A stretch of 64,000 nucleotides of DNA from Luscinia megarhynchos (lineage: Eukaryota > Chordata > Aves > Passeriformes > Turdidae): positions 39,964,360-40,028,359 of the forward strand of contig JAPFBE010000003.1 in the NCBI GenBank assembly GCA_034336665.1, in the 5' to 3' direction. The notes below the pieces were generated by a model. It made no database searches, was not told the DNA's origin, and saw only the letters and a list, made by a program, of their open reading frames with translations. Position numbers and translations under genes: made by a program. Shown here piece after piece: positions 26,501 through 39,189 of this stretch; the first letter of the stretch is position 1, and the number at the start of each line of letters is the position of its first letter.

Positions 26501-27579
26501 CCATGTAGTTACTGCACTCCTTTAAATGACTTCTGACAAAACTCAGAAAATATAGTACAATTCATCCAACCTACATTTCGCAAACTTAAAAAGGAATAAA
26601 AATGTTGTTAAAGCTGCATAAATGACAACTTAATCCCACATCAGGTAGAAGTAAACATAGCAAGAAGCCAAATTAAATGTCATCTCCTTTTCTGTTTTTC
26701 TCCTTGGACTGCCACACACCAAACATTCCATACGATCTATGAGGTTTCCAGGATAATAAAGCAAAAAATATACATTTGTATAATTCTTTTTGTATTTACA
26801 GCAAGACAAATTGTCTTGTTTTGAAACACCAGGACTGATTGGAGTTGTACAACAGGTTATAAAATTGTCACTGCAGTAGTCTGTGTTTGCATATAGTCAA
26901 ATATCACACTGTCAGTACAAGAGGAGTTCATTGTGCTTTGAAAGAATTGTATCTGCACATTTTTGTCTGAACTAAACCCCTGAAATCTTGCTTTACACTT
27001 CTAATTTTCTAATTTTGCTATGTTTCCAATGTGTACAGATTGATTCAAGATGCAAATGCAAATCTGGAAAAATACCAGAAAGTTATTTTTACCTATGTTG
27101 TGCTGGCTCTACTAAGATGTTCCGGTATTTACACAAAACATGTTTTCTGTTTACAATTTTTCTTCCATTTATTCAATGAAAAACTGAAGTGATAGCCACC
27201 AATGTTTTCAATGGTGGTGCCTGAAATTATCCTTCCATATTTAAGCTTATGGCCTCCATTAAAACCAGACATATTTTAGAAGACATTGGGAACTAAAGTA
27301 TTTTCAACAATTTGATCGTGATCTGAAAATCTGGCGTGCTGTATCCTAAAAAGACCAGATACTTACACATGGCACAGTTTACACAGGTCACTCCTATCCC
27401 AACTGAATCTGGGAGTGCCCAGCATCAGATCAAAGGGTCCACAGAGCTCAGTTCCAGGAGGCCAGAAATGCAGAAAGCTGAAGTTCAAGCATGGATAATC
27501 AAATAGCATGCACCAATTTTTGATGCGTGCACTTTTCTAATCCAAAGGGGGCAACTTTCAACATGAGTAGATTTTTCTT
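23581..27579. other. Non-coding DNA, C/T-rich then AT-rich
   Basis: From about 23640 to 24500 the plus strand is pyrimidine-rich, including a short (CT)n run near 24255. Beyond 24900 it is AT-rich with a TA-rich microsatellite near 25069-25101. No exon, RNA gene or clear transposon is seen. A 112-codon minus frame at 26104-26442 has no recognisable motif. Confidence 0.6.
25069..25101. repeat. AT-rich microsatellite
   Basis: An imperfect run of TAAATA and TA units. Confidence 0.7.
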
Positions 27580-28165
27580 TCATGACCTTGTTCAATGCCT
27601 TGTTGAACCTCTAAAAACTTAGAGCATCCATTCATTGTCATCTGAGGAGAAAAAATTCCACAGCTCAAAGAAGTATTTCTCTGACAGAGTTCTGCTCATT
27701 TTTATCATCCATCTCTAGAATTACGACTATTGACAAGATTTGCTGATCCTATCCAAAGCACTCTCTAAAATAAAAAAGGCTATCTATTTCTAAAAATCTC
27801 CTCCTCCCTGAAGTGAGAGTCATGAACAGCAACTCATCATTCCTATCCAATGCAGAGCAATGCAAATCTGGTAGGAATAACTAGGAAAACTTCCCAGCTT
27901 GCTTGGTGAAGGCACCGAATGCCCTTCAACATCTGTGCTCCATAAGGAATTTGAGTACAAAAAGAATTTGTAAGAGGGACAACCCTCTGGTATATCAACC
28001 ACTCCTTTCATTTTACATTGTCTGTAAATGTGCAAAGGGTGTATCCTGTCCCATCGTCCAGGTCACTAAAGAAGATGTTAAAGAGTTCTGGTCCCATTGT
28101 CCCCTCTTGGGTCACAACACTGGTTACTGGGCTCTAGTTAGACTTTGTGCAACTGATCACAACCA
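27580..28165 (-). repeat. Old CR1/L3-type LINE relic
   Basis: Two portions resemble the reverse complement of an ancient vertebrate CR1/L3-like LINE. The first is around 27650-27690 (a word like AAATTCCACAG followed by AAGTATTTCT). The second is around 28060-28130 (a CCAGGTCACTAAAGAAGATG block, then a 'GGTCCCATTGTCCCC...GGTTACTGGGCTCTAGTTAG' pattern). The copy is heavily diverged and has no intact frame. Assignment to family and strand is from remembered consensus texture and the limits are approximate. It may be two separate fragments. Confidence 0.4.
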
Positions 28166-28723
28166 CCTTTGGAGTTTATCAGTTCAGTAAGTTTCCAGTA
28201 CACCTCAGCATTCACTCAGAAAATTAAATCCCCAACAGACAATAACATTGTCTAGTAAATTGAGTGGGACAGAAGAACCTAGAAGGTTTTGGTGCAAAGT
28301 GCATTACTTTGCAAGTCAAATACTTCAGTCCAGCTTCGTTTACTTTCAGCTGCAAGGTGCCTGCTGTGAAGAAAACAGTGGGTCCCAGTGCCATAGGCAC
28401 TCTCCATGGTGTTCAGAATTTCTTTGTACATGACAGCACACTAATGATGCTAATCTTCCTTTAGCTTTTCTCTCTTGAGATAAAAGGTAAGATCCTCAAG
28501 TGGGATGTCATATGCCCTAATATAATACCGAGGCTTTTATCAGTAGCACGTAAAAAATTTGATTTCCTAAAGTAGATTATCCTATAGCCATGTGGATTTT
28601 CTGGGACATACTCATCATTGTGATGTCTGTCAGACATAAAGTTCTTCACAACTCCACTAGGAGCAACAGAGTTTACAGCAGTCCTAAAGGAGGGTCTGCA
28701 TGGTTCACCTGCTTTGCAGGAAG

Positions 28724-28729
28724 CATGCC
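28724..28729 (+). repeat. Target-site duplication, left copy
   Basis: CATGCC directly precedes the LTR and is repeated exactly at 29030-29035 directly after it. A 6-bp duplication is typical of alpha- and betaretrovirus-like integration. Confidence 0.85.
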
Positions 28730-29029
28730 TGTTGCATTTTGACTATAGGAGAGGCAGAAAGGATAATGCAACAAAGTCCTTCATGTAATGGAGGAGCAAA
28801 AGAGAGCTTTATTTAAAGAAACACTACACTTATACAGAGTAGTTTGTGCAATACAGAATAGAAAAGGCTCATTGGTCCAAGAAGGCAACACCTCTCTGAA
28901 AACATGCTTTCTGCAAAACATCACCTCTCTCACGTCTCCAGCAGGTGTTCAATCATTGTTACAATTCCTTGTCCTTGGGCAGCCTGAGAAAAGGCTGCTT
29001 TCTTGGCTCCCAGCAGTATCCCAATAACA
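28730..29029 (-). mobile_element. Solo LTR of an endogenous retrovirus
   Basis: This is a complete 300-bp LTR on the minus strand. It starts TGTTATTGGG at 29029 and ends AAATGCAACA at 28730, so the ends form a TGTT/AACA inverted repeat. An AATAAA signal (28808-28813 read on the minus strand) is followed by a short R/U5 with a GGACTTTGTTGCATT-like stretch. Both sides carry the same CATGCC hexamer, a perfect target-site duplication. Neither flank has a primer-binding site, polypurine tract or gag/pol/env frame, so the element is what recombination between two LTRs leaves behind. The perfect duplication suggests a fairly recent insertion. The exact avian ERV family is not assigned. The 98-codon minus frame at 28949-29245 spans its border and is not a gene. 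Confidence 0.85.
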
Positions 29030-29035
29030 CATGCC
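29030..29035 (+). repeat. Target-site duplication, right copy
   Basis: CATGCC, identical to 28724-28729 on the other side of the LTR. Confidence 0.85.
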
Positions 29036-32000
29036 CATGATCATGATGTCCCCCTCTGTCTCCCTGTATGCCCTGTCCAAAACCCACATGATTTTTATAG
29101 AGCTATCTAAACCTGAAGAGTATTCCACAGGCCTAGGCTGAGTCTGACACCTGCTGCTCAGAGCTCTGCTGAACTTGTGGGATCCACACAGTGGATCAGG
29201 ATCCACAAACCGGCACATCGCGCTGTCCATGTGTCCCACATCCATCTCCTGGTGGAAACACTACTGCACCTGCATTTTACAATTAGCCACACCAATTCAC
29301 AGGCCACATAAAAGTGGGATCTAGAAGCTTGTAATCTGTTTAGTGTGTCTCTGCTTGAACTTTTTCAGTGAAAATGGGATTTCAGTTAAGGAAAAGAATC
29401 AATAGCAGCTCTGCCTTTGAGCCTTGTTTCTGAGGGCAAAGCGACCCTTGAGCCTGGTAATCCATAAAGGGCCTGCTCCCCATTCTTTTCTGCTTCTCAT
29501 TTCATACCTTCGATCCTCCTAAAATCTCCTTTCCCCAGGCACTTAAGTCGGTGATTAATTTGGATATTTCACACTTTGCAGTGTGTGAAAGGTTTATTTA
29601 CAATCAGAAATGAGCTAGGCTATAAATAAAGTCATCACTGTACACTCTGATTCACAGAGCTCCTTTCCTTTTGAGGTTGGCTTTTTTCATATACCTTAAG
29701 CAGCTGTACTACAAGATGGCAGTCTCAATTAAAACTGGATGAAGAGACATAGGGCTAACTTTACATTGTGTAGTTATTTGCCACCAGACAAAATTAATAT
29801 AAAACTGCCACAATCCTGCTAAAATATAGTTTCAAAACTTTTGCCCCCACAAATCTTAAGCAGCGCACTTTCCAGCTACAATCTTATAATTAATCTTTAA
29901 AATAAAACCCATTATTATATTTTGCCTTTAATGAAGTCACATAAAATGCAGATTCTTAACCAAAGTTGTATACTGCCTGGTTTCCAAATGCTGAGATAAC
30001 AACAAATATCTCTCCCTCATTCTTGCAATTCCAAAGACATTACTGAAGAACTCCAAGTTCACACTTCTGTTTTGCCAGGGATCATTGAGAATTTCACAAT
30101 ACATTTCAGAAAAGCCCAGAGTAGCAAAGGATCCCAAAATATTTGCAGAGGATAAAGCAATCTGGCATTACAATTCTGTCTGTTGATGGAGCATAAAAGC
30201 CACACAGGTGAGTAGTAACTGATAATTTGAGAAGAGCTTGGAAAAGGAGGATTTTCATCTGTCAGGTGAAATATACCTTATATTATATTATATTACACAT
30301 TGTCTGTCCCTGAAAATCAAAGCCCAAAAATGCAATGTAAAAAGATTTAGATATGAAATGAAGGCCCAGAGAAAAATGTACTAGGAAGAAGAAGCTTAAA
30401 AAAACTGCCTAAAAAAACCCCAAATGGTGTACTGCCATCACATACAAAATCAATTTTCTTATTTGATTAAAAAGCAGGTTTGTGTAAATCTCCCATCAGA
30501 AACCAGAAATTAATCATTTAACAGAAGATTTCTACATACGCATAGGTGGGGAGCATTTCCTTTATTTTCTTTTTGCCAAGAGAGATTAAAGATGACATGG
30601 GAGGAGGGTGTCAATGCTGCTGCCTCTTCACAGGCTCAGTTTAGGTATCACTTCAGAAACTACAAAGAGTTGGTGGTATCCTGAGTTTCCTTAGCAGAAA
30701 TCAATGGCATGTCCTGCTTAAAGCTCTCAGGGCAGGTAAAATATCCTGTATGTTCCTTCAGCAAGTGTCCTGATTTATCTCCATAATGAAGGACTGCTTG
30801 TGCAGAGATAATGCTTAATTTTTCCATATTCAGAAAGGACTTATTCTATGTCTACATTAAGCCTACTGAACCACTAATTCCAGCTTGGAGCTCCTTTAGG
30901 AAGTAAAGCCTTTGCCCACAGACCAAAAAGAAAAGTTATGCCTTTATTCAGGAAGGTAGATGGGAAATGAGGAAACTGCAGGGAGAAGCGAGAAAATAGA
31001 TTTTATTTTTTTTTTAATCAGGAAAAAATAAAAGAAGCAAAAAAATTTCAAAATATCTTTCACATCAACTTTCTTCTGCTAAGAAAGATTCAGAACTTCA
31101 GTAAAACAAGTAAGTCCCACACACCTTCTGGAAACCCTCTACAGTTTTAAGTTACAATTATGAAGAAAAGGTGAAATGAGGTTAGTGTAGACCTGGTTCC
31201 ATCCTGCCATACTAGATGGATATTACCATAATTATTTATGACATTCCAAGAGCACTCTAGGAAAAATCACTAAAAATTAATTTTAATGTACCTTTGATAC
31301 AAAAGATTCACATCATAAAGACAAATTGACATCCCAGGTTAATAATGCTCTTCTAACTCAAATGCATGTCCCTTTATGTCCTGTGCAGCATTCAACATTA
31401 TTTTTGGGGGGGGGAGTGAGGATGGGTTTGTTTTGGTTTGTTTTTGTTTGGTTTTTTCCTCTCTTAAAACAGTCATCCAATCTAAAGCTTTCATGTAAAA
31501 CTTACATGGATGTTTATAATTGTGCTGGAAATAAAATAGCTAGAGCCATTTAGCTCAGTCTAGCATGTGGAAAGATGACTGGGGGTAAAACAGCAATCTT
31601 GGCTTTCCTGGGGCACTGACAGACACAAACACTAAGGGTCAAGGAGATCTTCTCCTTTTCACATGACATAGTGCCATTAAAATCTGCACAAAACCCTACT
31701 TGCAATCTATTAGGATAACATAAGATGATCTCTTTCAAAGCTTTTTAATATTATTTTTAAAGGATTTCTCTGGAAAGTGCAATACTTCATGGCAGTGCTC
31801 GCAGAACCAGTCCAACACAGAAGGCTGGTCATCAATCTGATTTAACATGAGCCTGTAGTGGCTACAGAGAAACAAATCTTGACATATTTCATGTTTACAC
31901 TCTGAATTGTCCAGTCACATCCTATCTACTAAAAAAACCCAACCCAAAGTCGTATCTTGTATCTTCATGCACTTTTTTGCTTTAGATACCATGGTTACAG

Positions 32001-32459
32001 ACACAGGCATTGGAGATGTCCTTTTCTTTCAGTCCCACTCAGAATTTCATAGTGCTGTCTCTCAAAAACACAATTAACTTTTAACTGGACACAGTTCAGA
32101 AACAGAAGGTGAGTAGTAACACAGAAATGTGCTCATGCTGCTTCAGTCAAGGGGACCAGACAATCTGGGAGAATAATTTTGGAGACCTTCTTCACATCCA
32201 ACAAGGCTCTTCCAAGGAAGAAAGGTGGTCTTTTTTAAAGGCACGTGCATTTGAGAGACAGTCACTGTCATGCCACACAGACTGGATCTGTAACTGCTTC
32301 TAGATCCTCAGCACACTTTATGCTATAGATTGAACAAAAATGTAGGCATTCTCAAAAGAAGAATGTAACCTCTTGGACTACTACATGCACAAGTCAGGAA
32401 TACGCAATCACTAGAAAAACTAAAACTATTTTAAAGGAAAGCAACTGGATTTCTGTGTT

Positions 32460-32760
32460 TTAACAAACAGACAATTCATAATACAACTGTCCTTTCACTG
32501 ACTGCATACTATGTGAAGTTAAATACTATTAAAGAATGAAAACATAGGAAAGTCACAGAAGTAATCTGTTAATGTTTTCAACTGCATAAGAAAATTGAGT
32601 GTGATTATTTTCTATGTTGTTCCAAATAGGCATTTATTTTTCTCATTAGCAGGATAAATTAAGTTATACATTTTGATAACTGCAAAGTAGCTAATTTGTT
32701 TTCATAAGTTTATACACAATTTCAACATGATCAAATACCATTTATTGGTAACTAATGATT
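32460..32760. promoter_or_regulatory. Candidate conserved non-coding element
   Basis: An AT-rich, non-repetitive stretch without an open frame, rich in words such as TTAATG, TAAATTAA and GATTATTTT. This is the texture often seen in deeply conserved vertebrate enhancers. This is only a pattern impression, and the limits are arbitrary. Confidence 0.15.
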
Positions 32761-33849
32761 CGAGAAGCCTCTGTCACTAGATCCTTTCAACAGCTCTGCT
32801 TTGGGCATGTTAATGCAAGTAGTACTGTCCTATTTTTTTAATCTCTGCAGCATCATTCTCAAAAAAAATTTGTATTGAACACCTGAATATTTTTCCAGTG
32901 ATACAAGCTAAGGAGTACTTAAACTACTCAAATGACACACTGAGGTCAGCGTGTTGGTTCTTGGTACAAACTTGGTCCCACTTTCCTCCATTTCATGAGA
33001 GCCCATCAGGTCCACCAGCACTTGCCATTTTCTGTTCTTTAAAGCACAAACAGCTTTCTACACAGGAGACACCCAACAAAGCAAAGCAAACACACAAAAC
33101 CAACCAACCAAGCAGTCCCATCGTGTAACAGCCTATCTGCTGGGCTTGGAGGGAATTTTCACTCAGATTCCTTTTCTTCACTTCTAGGAGTGGGAAAGCA
33201 GGAACCAGGTGCAAAGGAAACAAGAAGGAAAACTGCTGCTTATATCTAGGAAACTCTCCCACTTCTTGTCACAAAATTTACCACATGGGGAAACTTCCTC
33301 AAAAGCCCTTTTCTAGGGGCAAATTGAGAATCTCAGCCCTTACTTCTACACACACACATACTGATGTATAATTGTTTCTAGTTTTCATTAAGATCCAAGT
33401 TGTGTGGCAACTGCAAAACAAAAAATGTTTATTCATTACTGACCAAGCAGAGGTAATTTGTGCCTGAGGGTAAGTGACAGATACACCATCTCATGATAAC
33501 AAGCAGGTTTGCATTGATCACAGATGGATTATTGGGTGGGAAGGCAGATGCCTTGCTATCACTCCTACAAATCAGACCCCTCACAGTCCCTAATTTTTTT
33601 TCCTCAGATTAATTTTTTTTCTCAGGCCTAAAGTTTATTGGGAGGGTTCTGATTATACACCAAGGAAAAGATGGTGCAGGGGTGCAACATATAGGTTTTC
33701 AGAAGCCTCCCTTAATACCCACACTCTTTCAAATACAAAGGATCTGTTCCTTGTGTCCTTTCTTTGTTCCTTTCCAGGAAAGCAGTGGCAGTATAATAAA
33801 CTGCAAGTTTTGCAAAGTGGTGAGCAGAAGCAGTAATAGAGTCTTAAAA

Positions 33850-33890
33850 ATAATAAAATATAATAATAATACTACTAATAATAAAAAAAA
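33850..33890. repeat. AAT-rich microsatellite
   Basis: Imperfect AAT/ATA units ending in an A-run. Confidence 0.7.
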
Positions 33891-34530
33891 CCCCACAGAG
33901 TAATATATAGCTTGCAGTTGCCAGCTAAGAAGGCCACATGGGAAATCAACTCCTGCATTTTCCCAGCAAACACACTTACCCTACACTTTAGCACCTCCTT
34001 AATAAATCTATTTATGAAAAGTAAAAACTGAAATCCAAAAAAAACCACAAGGAAGGGACCCAGAGACACAGCTTGAGAAGTTCTCAAAAGTGAGAACTCT
34101 AAAAAACTTTTAACCAGCACATTTAAAAAAACATTTAAAAGAAACTCAAGTGTCTATTTACAAATATGTGTTGAAACTCACTTTCTCAGAGTAAAACATA
34201 CTGTAGTTAAGCCATCTCATGAAATGCACTTGAATCACTCTTCTATTTCATCATTTTGTCTTCAGAAGTTGCAGTGCATGAACATGTTTTGATGCCCCAA
34301 TAATCTGATGTTTTGGCAAGAACTTTGCTTTACTGCCTGCCTGCTTAAAGGCCAGGCTGTCAAGATCATGCAGCAATTTCAGCACTAAGTCTGGTGTTTT
34401 TTATTTAAATAATTTACTACTAACATCCTCCAGTGCACATCCCCCTTGTGCTGCTCTTGCTTTCTCTGAGACTTGTGTGGCAGGCGGTTCAAATGGCGTG
34501 ACACAGCTTGGTGTAGAGGAGAGTGACAAA

Positions 34531-34635
34531 CTGGATGGGGCTTTGAGCAATCTAAAGGAAGGTGTCCCTGTCTGTAGCAGGGTGTTGGGAACTAGATGAC
34601 CCATAAGGTTCCTTCCAACCCAAACCATCCTATGA
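34531..34635 (+). repeat. CR1 LINE 3' end
   Basis: The CR1 tail reads CTGGATGGGGCTTTGAGCAA, then a GGTGTCCCTG block and a GTTGGGAACTAGATGACC block, and ends in the TTCCTTCCAACCCAAACCAT motif followed by TCCTATGA. This order of blocks is the standard avian CR1 3' end. It is 5'-truncated, as most CR1 copies are. Part of the tail repeat is lost, so it is moderately old. Confidence 0.85.
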
Positions 34636-37464
34636 AACCATTGCTGGAACCCTGGGCATGGCCCCCCAGAGCCAAGACTCATGGGCTGAGGAGAACCACG
34701 CCTGAAAATTGAGTTGTGTGGGTTTGGATGACTTGATTACTTTGTGGTATCTTTTCTCTGTTATTTCTCAGACCCTTTCCTGCTCATGCACTAGGAGAAA
34801 CTAGGACTTTGGTAAAACAGAAGTACAGAAACTGAGCTGCAAGTCCATATTTTTGTTCTTTTTCTTCCTTTTTGAAAAACTGTTTTCATTTTTTCGAAAT
34901 CCTTCTTCTGAGTTTTCTTCTTTAACAGAAGACTTTCAATTTTACACCCAGAAAAAGGAATTTGAAAATGACCAAATGAGTCATCCTCATACGAAAGCTG
35001 ACAGCAACAAAATCTTAAGCAAATGCACTATATTGTACTTTGGCTAAATTTGTGCACATTCTGCACAAACCACCTACAAGAAATATCTGTTTCTCACAGT
35101 CCCATGTTCATTGATCTGGATTTCGCTGAAACATTAAGATTTCCAAAACAATTCACAAACAAACAAACCAAACAAATGGAAAGACATTTGTTCAGGCTTG
35201 TATTGTACTTTCTGTGCTAACTTGTCACTTAGAAAAAAAAATTGAAAATACTATCAAGAATATTTACACAAGCAATGTGCTGAAATGTGAGGGAGTCGGT
35301 AGAATTATCTAACCCCAGGACATGGGATATTTATTTTGCCCACCTCTGTGAGTTTATTTCTGTGTTAACAAAACCTTTGCAGCTACACTGCCCTGCAAAG
35401 CAAAATACTTTAGGGAATTGGTATCATTTTGCTCCACCAAGCATTTACATTAATTTTGCATTATGCATGCAACCCCACACTTTCCCATTTACTAGTTACA
35501 GAGTAAACTTTAACTGAAGTCAATAATATACAATAATAGCCTCCAACTGTATGTTTACTAAGATATTCTCAAGCACTCAATGCATAGCATGAATAGCATG
35601 ATCATTTCACAAACCATTTCATCTCAATATGAGGATGTGTGTATCTCCCTGCTATTATAAGAGCAAGTCTACAACAGCAATATCTAACATAATGCTGAGA
35701 GGGCATTCTTTGTTTTCTAAATCTAGTCAGTTCTTGTATGCTGGAAGGCATTGTGGGACTAACTGGATTGTATTCTTCCATGAAGAATATCACCCAATGG
35801 AAGAAAAGGTGATGTTACTTTGGTTTTTTTACTTTTTTTTCGTTTGATGGAAAGGCAAGGCTCCCCTGTTAAGCAACCTTTGCCAGAGACTAATTCACTG
35901 GAAAATTGCTTCTCCAGTCCTAGCTCTTTTTCCTCTTGAACTGCATCTTATTGTCTCCATTGGCAGAATAATATACACACATGACAGGCATGACCAAGAA
36001 TTACTTTGCCTTTTCTGATTTCAAATTACATATATTCATCACTGTTCTGATTACTATTTTCAATATTTGAAGTATATTTTTTCCTAATACTATAACTATC
36101 CAAAATCTTTATTAGAAATTTAAAATTTGTCAATGCACATTTTCTCCCACCTTAGTATTGATTTTCTAAGACCTTTATACAGCCAATCACCAGGATAAGA
36201 AAGAGCTCCACATGAAGAACCCAACACCTGAGAGGAAAAAATTATTTTTAAAAATTCAATTACTCTAGGAACAAATGGTCAATTTCTTTGGATAGCCAGA
36301 GGTGGGCAGGTATCAAAAAACAGAAAAGTCTTTCCCAAATAATAACTGAGAGAAGAAACTTTGTTATGATGACAAAGTCTGACATTTTGTCAAAAAAACT
36401 TGCAAGCAAAGTGTCTGTGTGTTAAAATGCACTTCAGATGGAATAACCAGCACGAATATATTACCTCTTTAATAACAAGGAAACATCTAAACAAGAGCAG
36501 CTTAATAGAAGTTACATTCATAAATTCACTTCAGTGACAGCACTTGAATTATCATTGAAAAAAAATTTAAATAAAAAAGTTCCTTTAGTACAACTGATGT
36601 GCTGTCTCTTTCAATGAAATTTTTATTTGCCAGTCATTACCATTTTGGTGGAAGACTAAATTATTTGCTGCTTGTCAGTGAGGGGCAGAGTGTAGACAAA
36701 ATGTAAGAAGCTGACAAGCTAGATGATAGAAATGAGTAAAATTTATGTTCTTATGAACCTAATGGCAAGTAATTATCTCTGAACTGGCAGTACAAATGTG
36801 CTTTTTCATCATGAATATCTGATGTGCATTAGAAATTTCCAGAAGACATATTATTTATACAGTAAAGCAACAGAGTGGAAAACTTGTTAAAATATATGGC
36901 TTCTGTACCCAGCATTTAATAGAAAAGTTTAACTGAGTGGTGAACCTTCTACAAATTTTTTTATGCCACCTTAAAAGTCAGGTTCCAAAAAAATCCCAGA
37001 AAATACCCTGTAAGTCCCTAAGTCAACATTCCAATCCAGAAATGGCTGCATTGTGTGTTCTAGTCACAACCTGCAGCATTAACAAAGTTGACTATAAGAG
37101 GATGATGTGTGTGTCTAGGTAATACAACAGGCAATATCACAAAATACAGCACCTCCTAACAACAGTGTTAAACTGTAACTCAGCAGCCAAAAAGTTGCAC
37201 ATATCAGAATTATGGTGGACTGTGGGACTGCTGTTTTTTCTCATGTGCTTATGTACACTTACACTCCCAGCACAGAAGTCTTGATTGATACCTTCTGTAA
37301 GGTCTGAGCCTCATTTGGATGCATGGTGCTCTAGTCAGCATTTTGTGTGTGACCCTGTACCACGATTAGCAAACAATATCCAGATCCTGCTAGAAAGACA
37401 GAATGTTTCATTTCCCTGCAGACAGTACAACATTATTCATCCCTTAAGTATTTAAGTGGCTCAC
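34636..37464. other. Non-coding DNA, nothing recognised
   Basis: AT-rich with scattered T- and A-runs. No exon, RNA gene or identifiable repeat was seen. Confidence 0.6.
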
Positions 37465-37575
37465 TAATAATTTATCCTCACAATATCCCTGAAAGATGAA
37501 CAGCTGGTATTATCCAAACTTACAGATGAGAAAACAAAGCACAGGAAAATCAAGGTCGAACATGCCTGTTAAAGG
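37465..37575 (-). repeat. MIR SINE relic
   Basis: The plus strand reads TTTATCCTCACAATATCCCT, then a TATTATCCAAACTTACAGAT block, then GAGAAAACAAAGCACAGG and CAAGGTCG. In order, these are the reverse complement of the MIR core: the 'GAGGATTAAA' end, the 'CATCTGTAAAATGGGGATAAT' block, 'CTGTGCCTCAGTTTCCTC' and 'GTGACCTTG'. MIR is a tRNA-derived SINE active early in amniote and mammal history. Few copies remain readable in birds, so this is a very old insertion. Only the central part is kept. Confidence 0.7.
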
Positions 37576-39189
37576 GAGATGCCCATTTTGAGCATCCACA
37601 CCAGGCCATTGCTGAGTACACAGCATGGCTACAGCTGCAAACATTCCCAAGCAGCTGGAAGGAGCCACCAGAGGAAAGCACAGTGAGCTCTTCCTGCTCT
37701 GAGAGAATGTTTTGCCATTGAAACTTTCATTTAGCAGTTCTGTATAAAAGAAAATAAGTCTTTCCTACTAGAAACACCAGGAATTCTTTACATGCCTTTT
37801 GCATTAGTGCTGAAAAATTAAATGCATGTGTCTTGGAAGTTTTAAGAAGCAAATCAGGCCTACTCACTATATTTGGGTTCTAAGTACTTTTGCAGGAACT
37901 AAGTATTTTTAAGTTATGTAGGAGTACTACAAGTTCAACCTGTACAAAAATTATCTCAAAGAACATCTTATATACAAGTGGGCAGCATTTGCTAACTGAT
38001 TTTTGGAGCTGATAAATCAAGAGTGACTAAGCAAGTATGTCTGATACTTCAAAAGTGTTATTTTTGTATAATTATACTTCATAAAAACCCTTGAGCACAG
38101 CCTTGTAGCAGAACAATGCAGAACAGGACAAACAGTCCTCCACAGAACTGACAGCTCGAAGTGGATATAAAAAGTATGTAAAAACAGATTGCCTTGTGCT
38201 CTTCAGCTGCACTGTACTGAGTCCTTCCTTCCCAGGAGGAAGGAGGTAGGTGTGATTTGAGAAAACAGCACTCCCAGAGGAGGACAGCTACTCTCACAGG
38301 CACCATCCCCATGTTTTCTTTCCCGGAAGAAGTGCCTGTGCTCTCTTAAGTGATTATCTCTAGGTTCTTCCATCCAGGAACCTAAGAAGAGGGTATAGCC
38401 CATTTGGATTTTCTCCCATTTTAATACAGCCCCCTGTGACAGGTAGCATTAGTCTCAGGACACAGAAGTATCCTATCATTAAGTTGGCATCTCAGAGAGT
38501 ACAAACAATGGAAGGAGTTCAGTTAAGTGAAAATCAACTTGCCTGAAGTTTTCAGTCAAAAAGAAGAAAATTCATTTTTATGCAGTATTTGTCTTCACTG
38601 CCTGTCCCAGTATCAAAATTTGCTGAATTCTGCTTGAGAATACCAAACTCTATAGTACACCAGTCCTGACAACTTCAGTATTGAAAGGGAAGCATTTCAA
38701 AAAGCAGAACATCCTCAGAGCTTACTTCCTGAGGTTGGTACTCCAAATGAATTTTCTATTTCAGCAGATGAGAAACACAGTACTTTGACCAAGTTTGCTT
38801 TCATTGCATTATTTCATTATTTACAGAAAAGGCATTTTATTGACAACAAAACTACAATGTTTATTTCTTTAACCCATATAGGACTAGATGTTACTATCTG
38901 ACATCCATCAAAGACCAACAGGTATCAAGAAATGTTAACTTATATTACTTGTGTCTGACAGAGGGACAGTATCAGCAAATGTGGCAGGACAACAGCATTG
39001 GTGTACATCCTTCTGCTCATAGAAGAGTTAAATATAAAATGCTTATTAACCAGAAACATCTAAGAAATCAGTAACCAAGTAATCAGTAATTAAGAAATCT
39101 GTACTTAACACACAACCTAGACTGCAAATTCTTTGCTGAGTTTATTGCACGTGAGCTTTTCCCCACCAGCAGGAGGAGCTCCTTGCTTA
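37576..39189. other. Non-coding DNA, nothing recognised
   Basis: No exon, RNA gene or identifiable repeat is visible. The short minus-strand frames near 38079-38403 have no motif. Confidence 0.6.

Larger units (their letters stand above)
29036..34530. other. Non-coding DNA, simple repeats only
   Basis: No exon, RNA gene or recognisable transposon is seen. It holds a short ATATT repeat near 30277-30296, a nine-G run at 31406-31414 followed by a TTTG/GTTT-rich stretch to about 31458, and an AAT-rich microsatellite at 33850-33890. An AT-rich block at 32460-32760 is listed separately. Confidence 0.6.
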
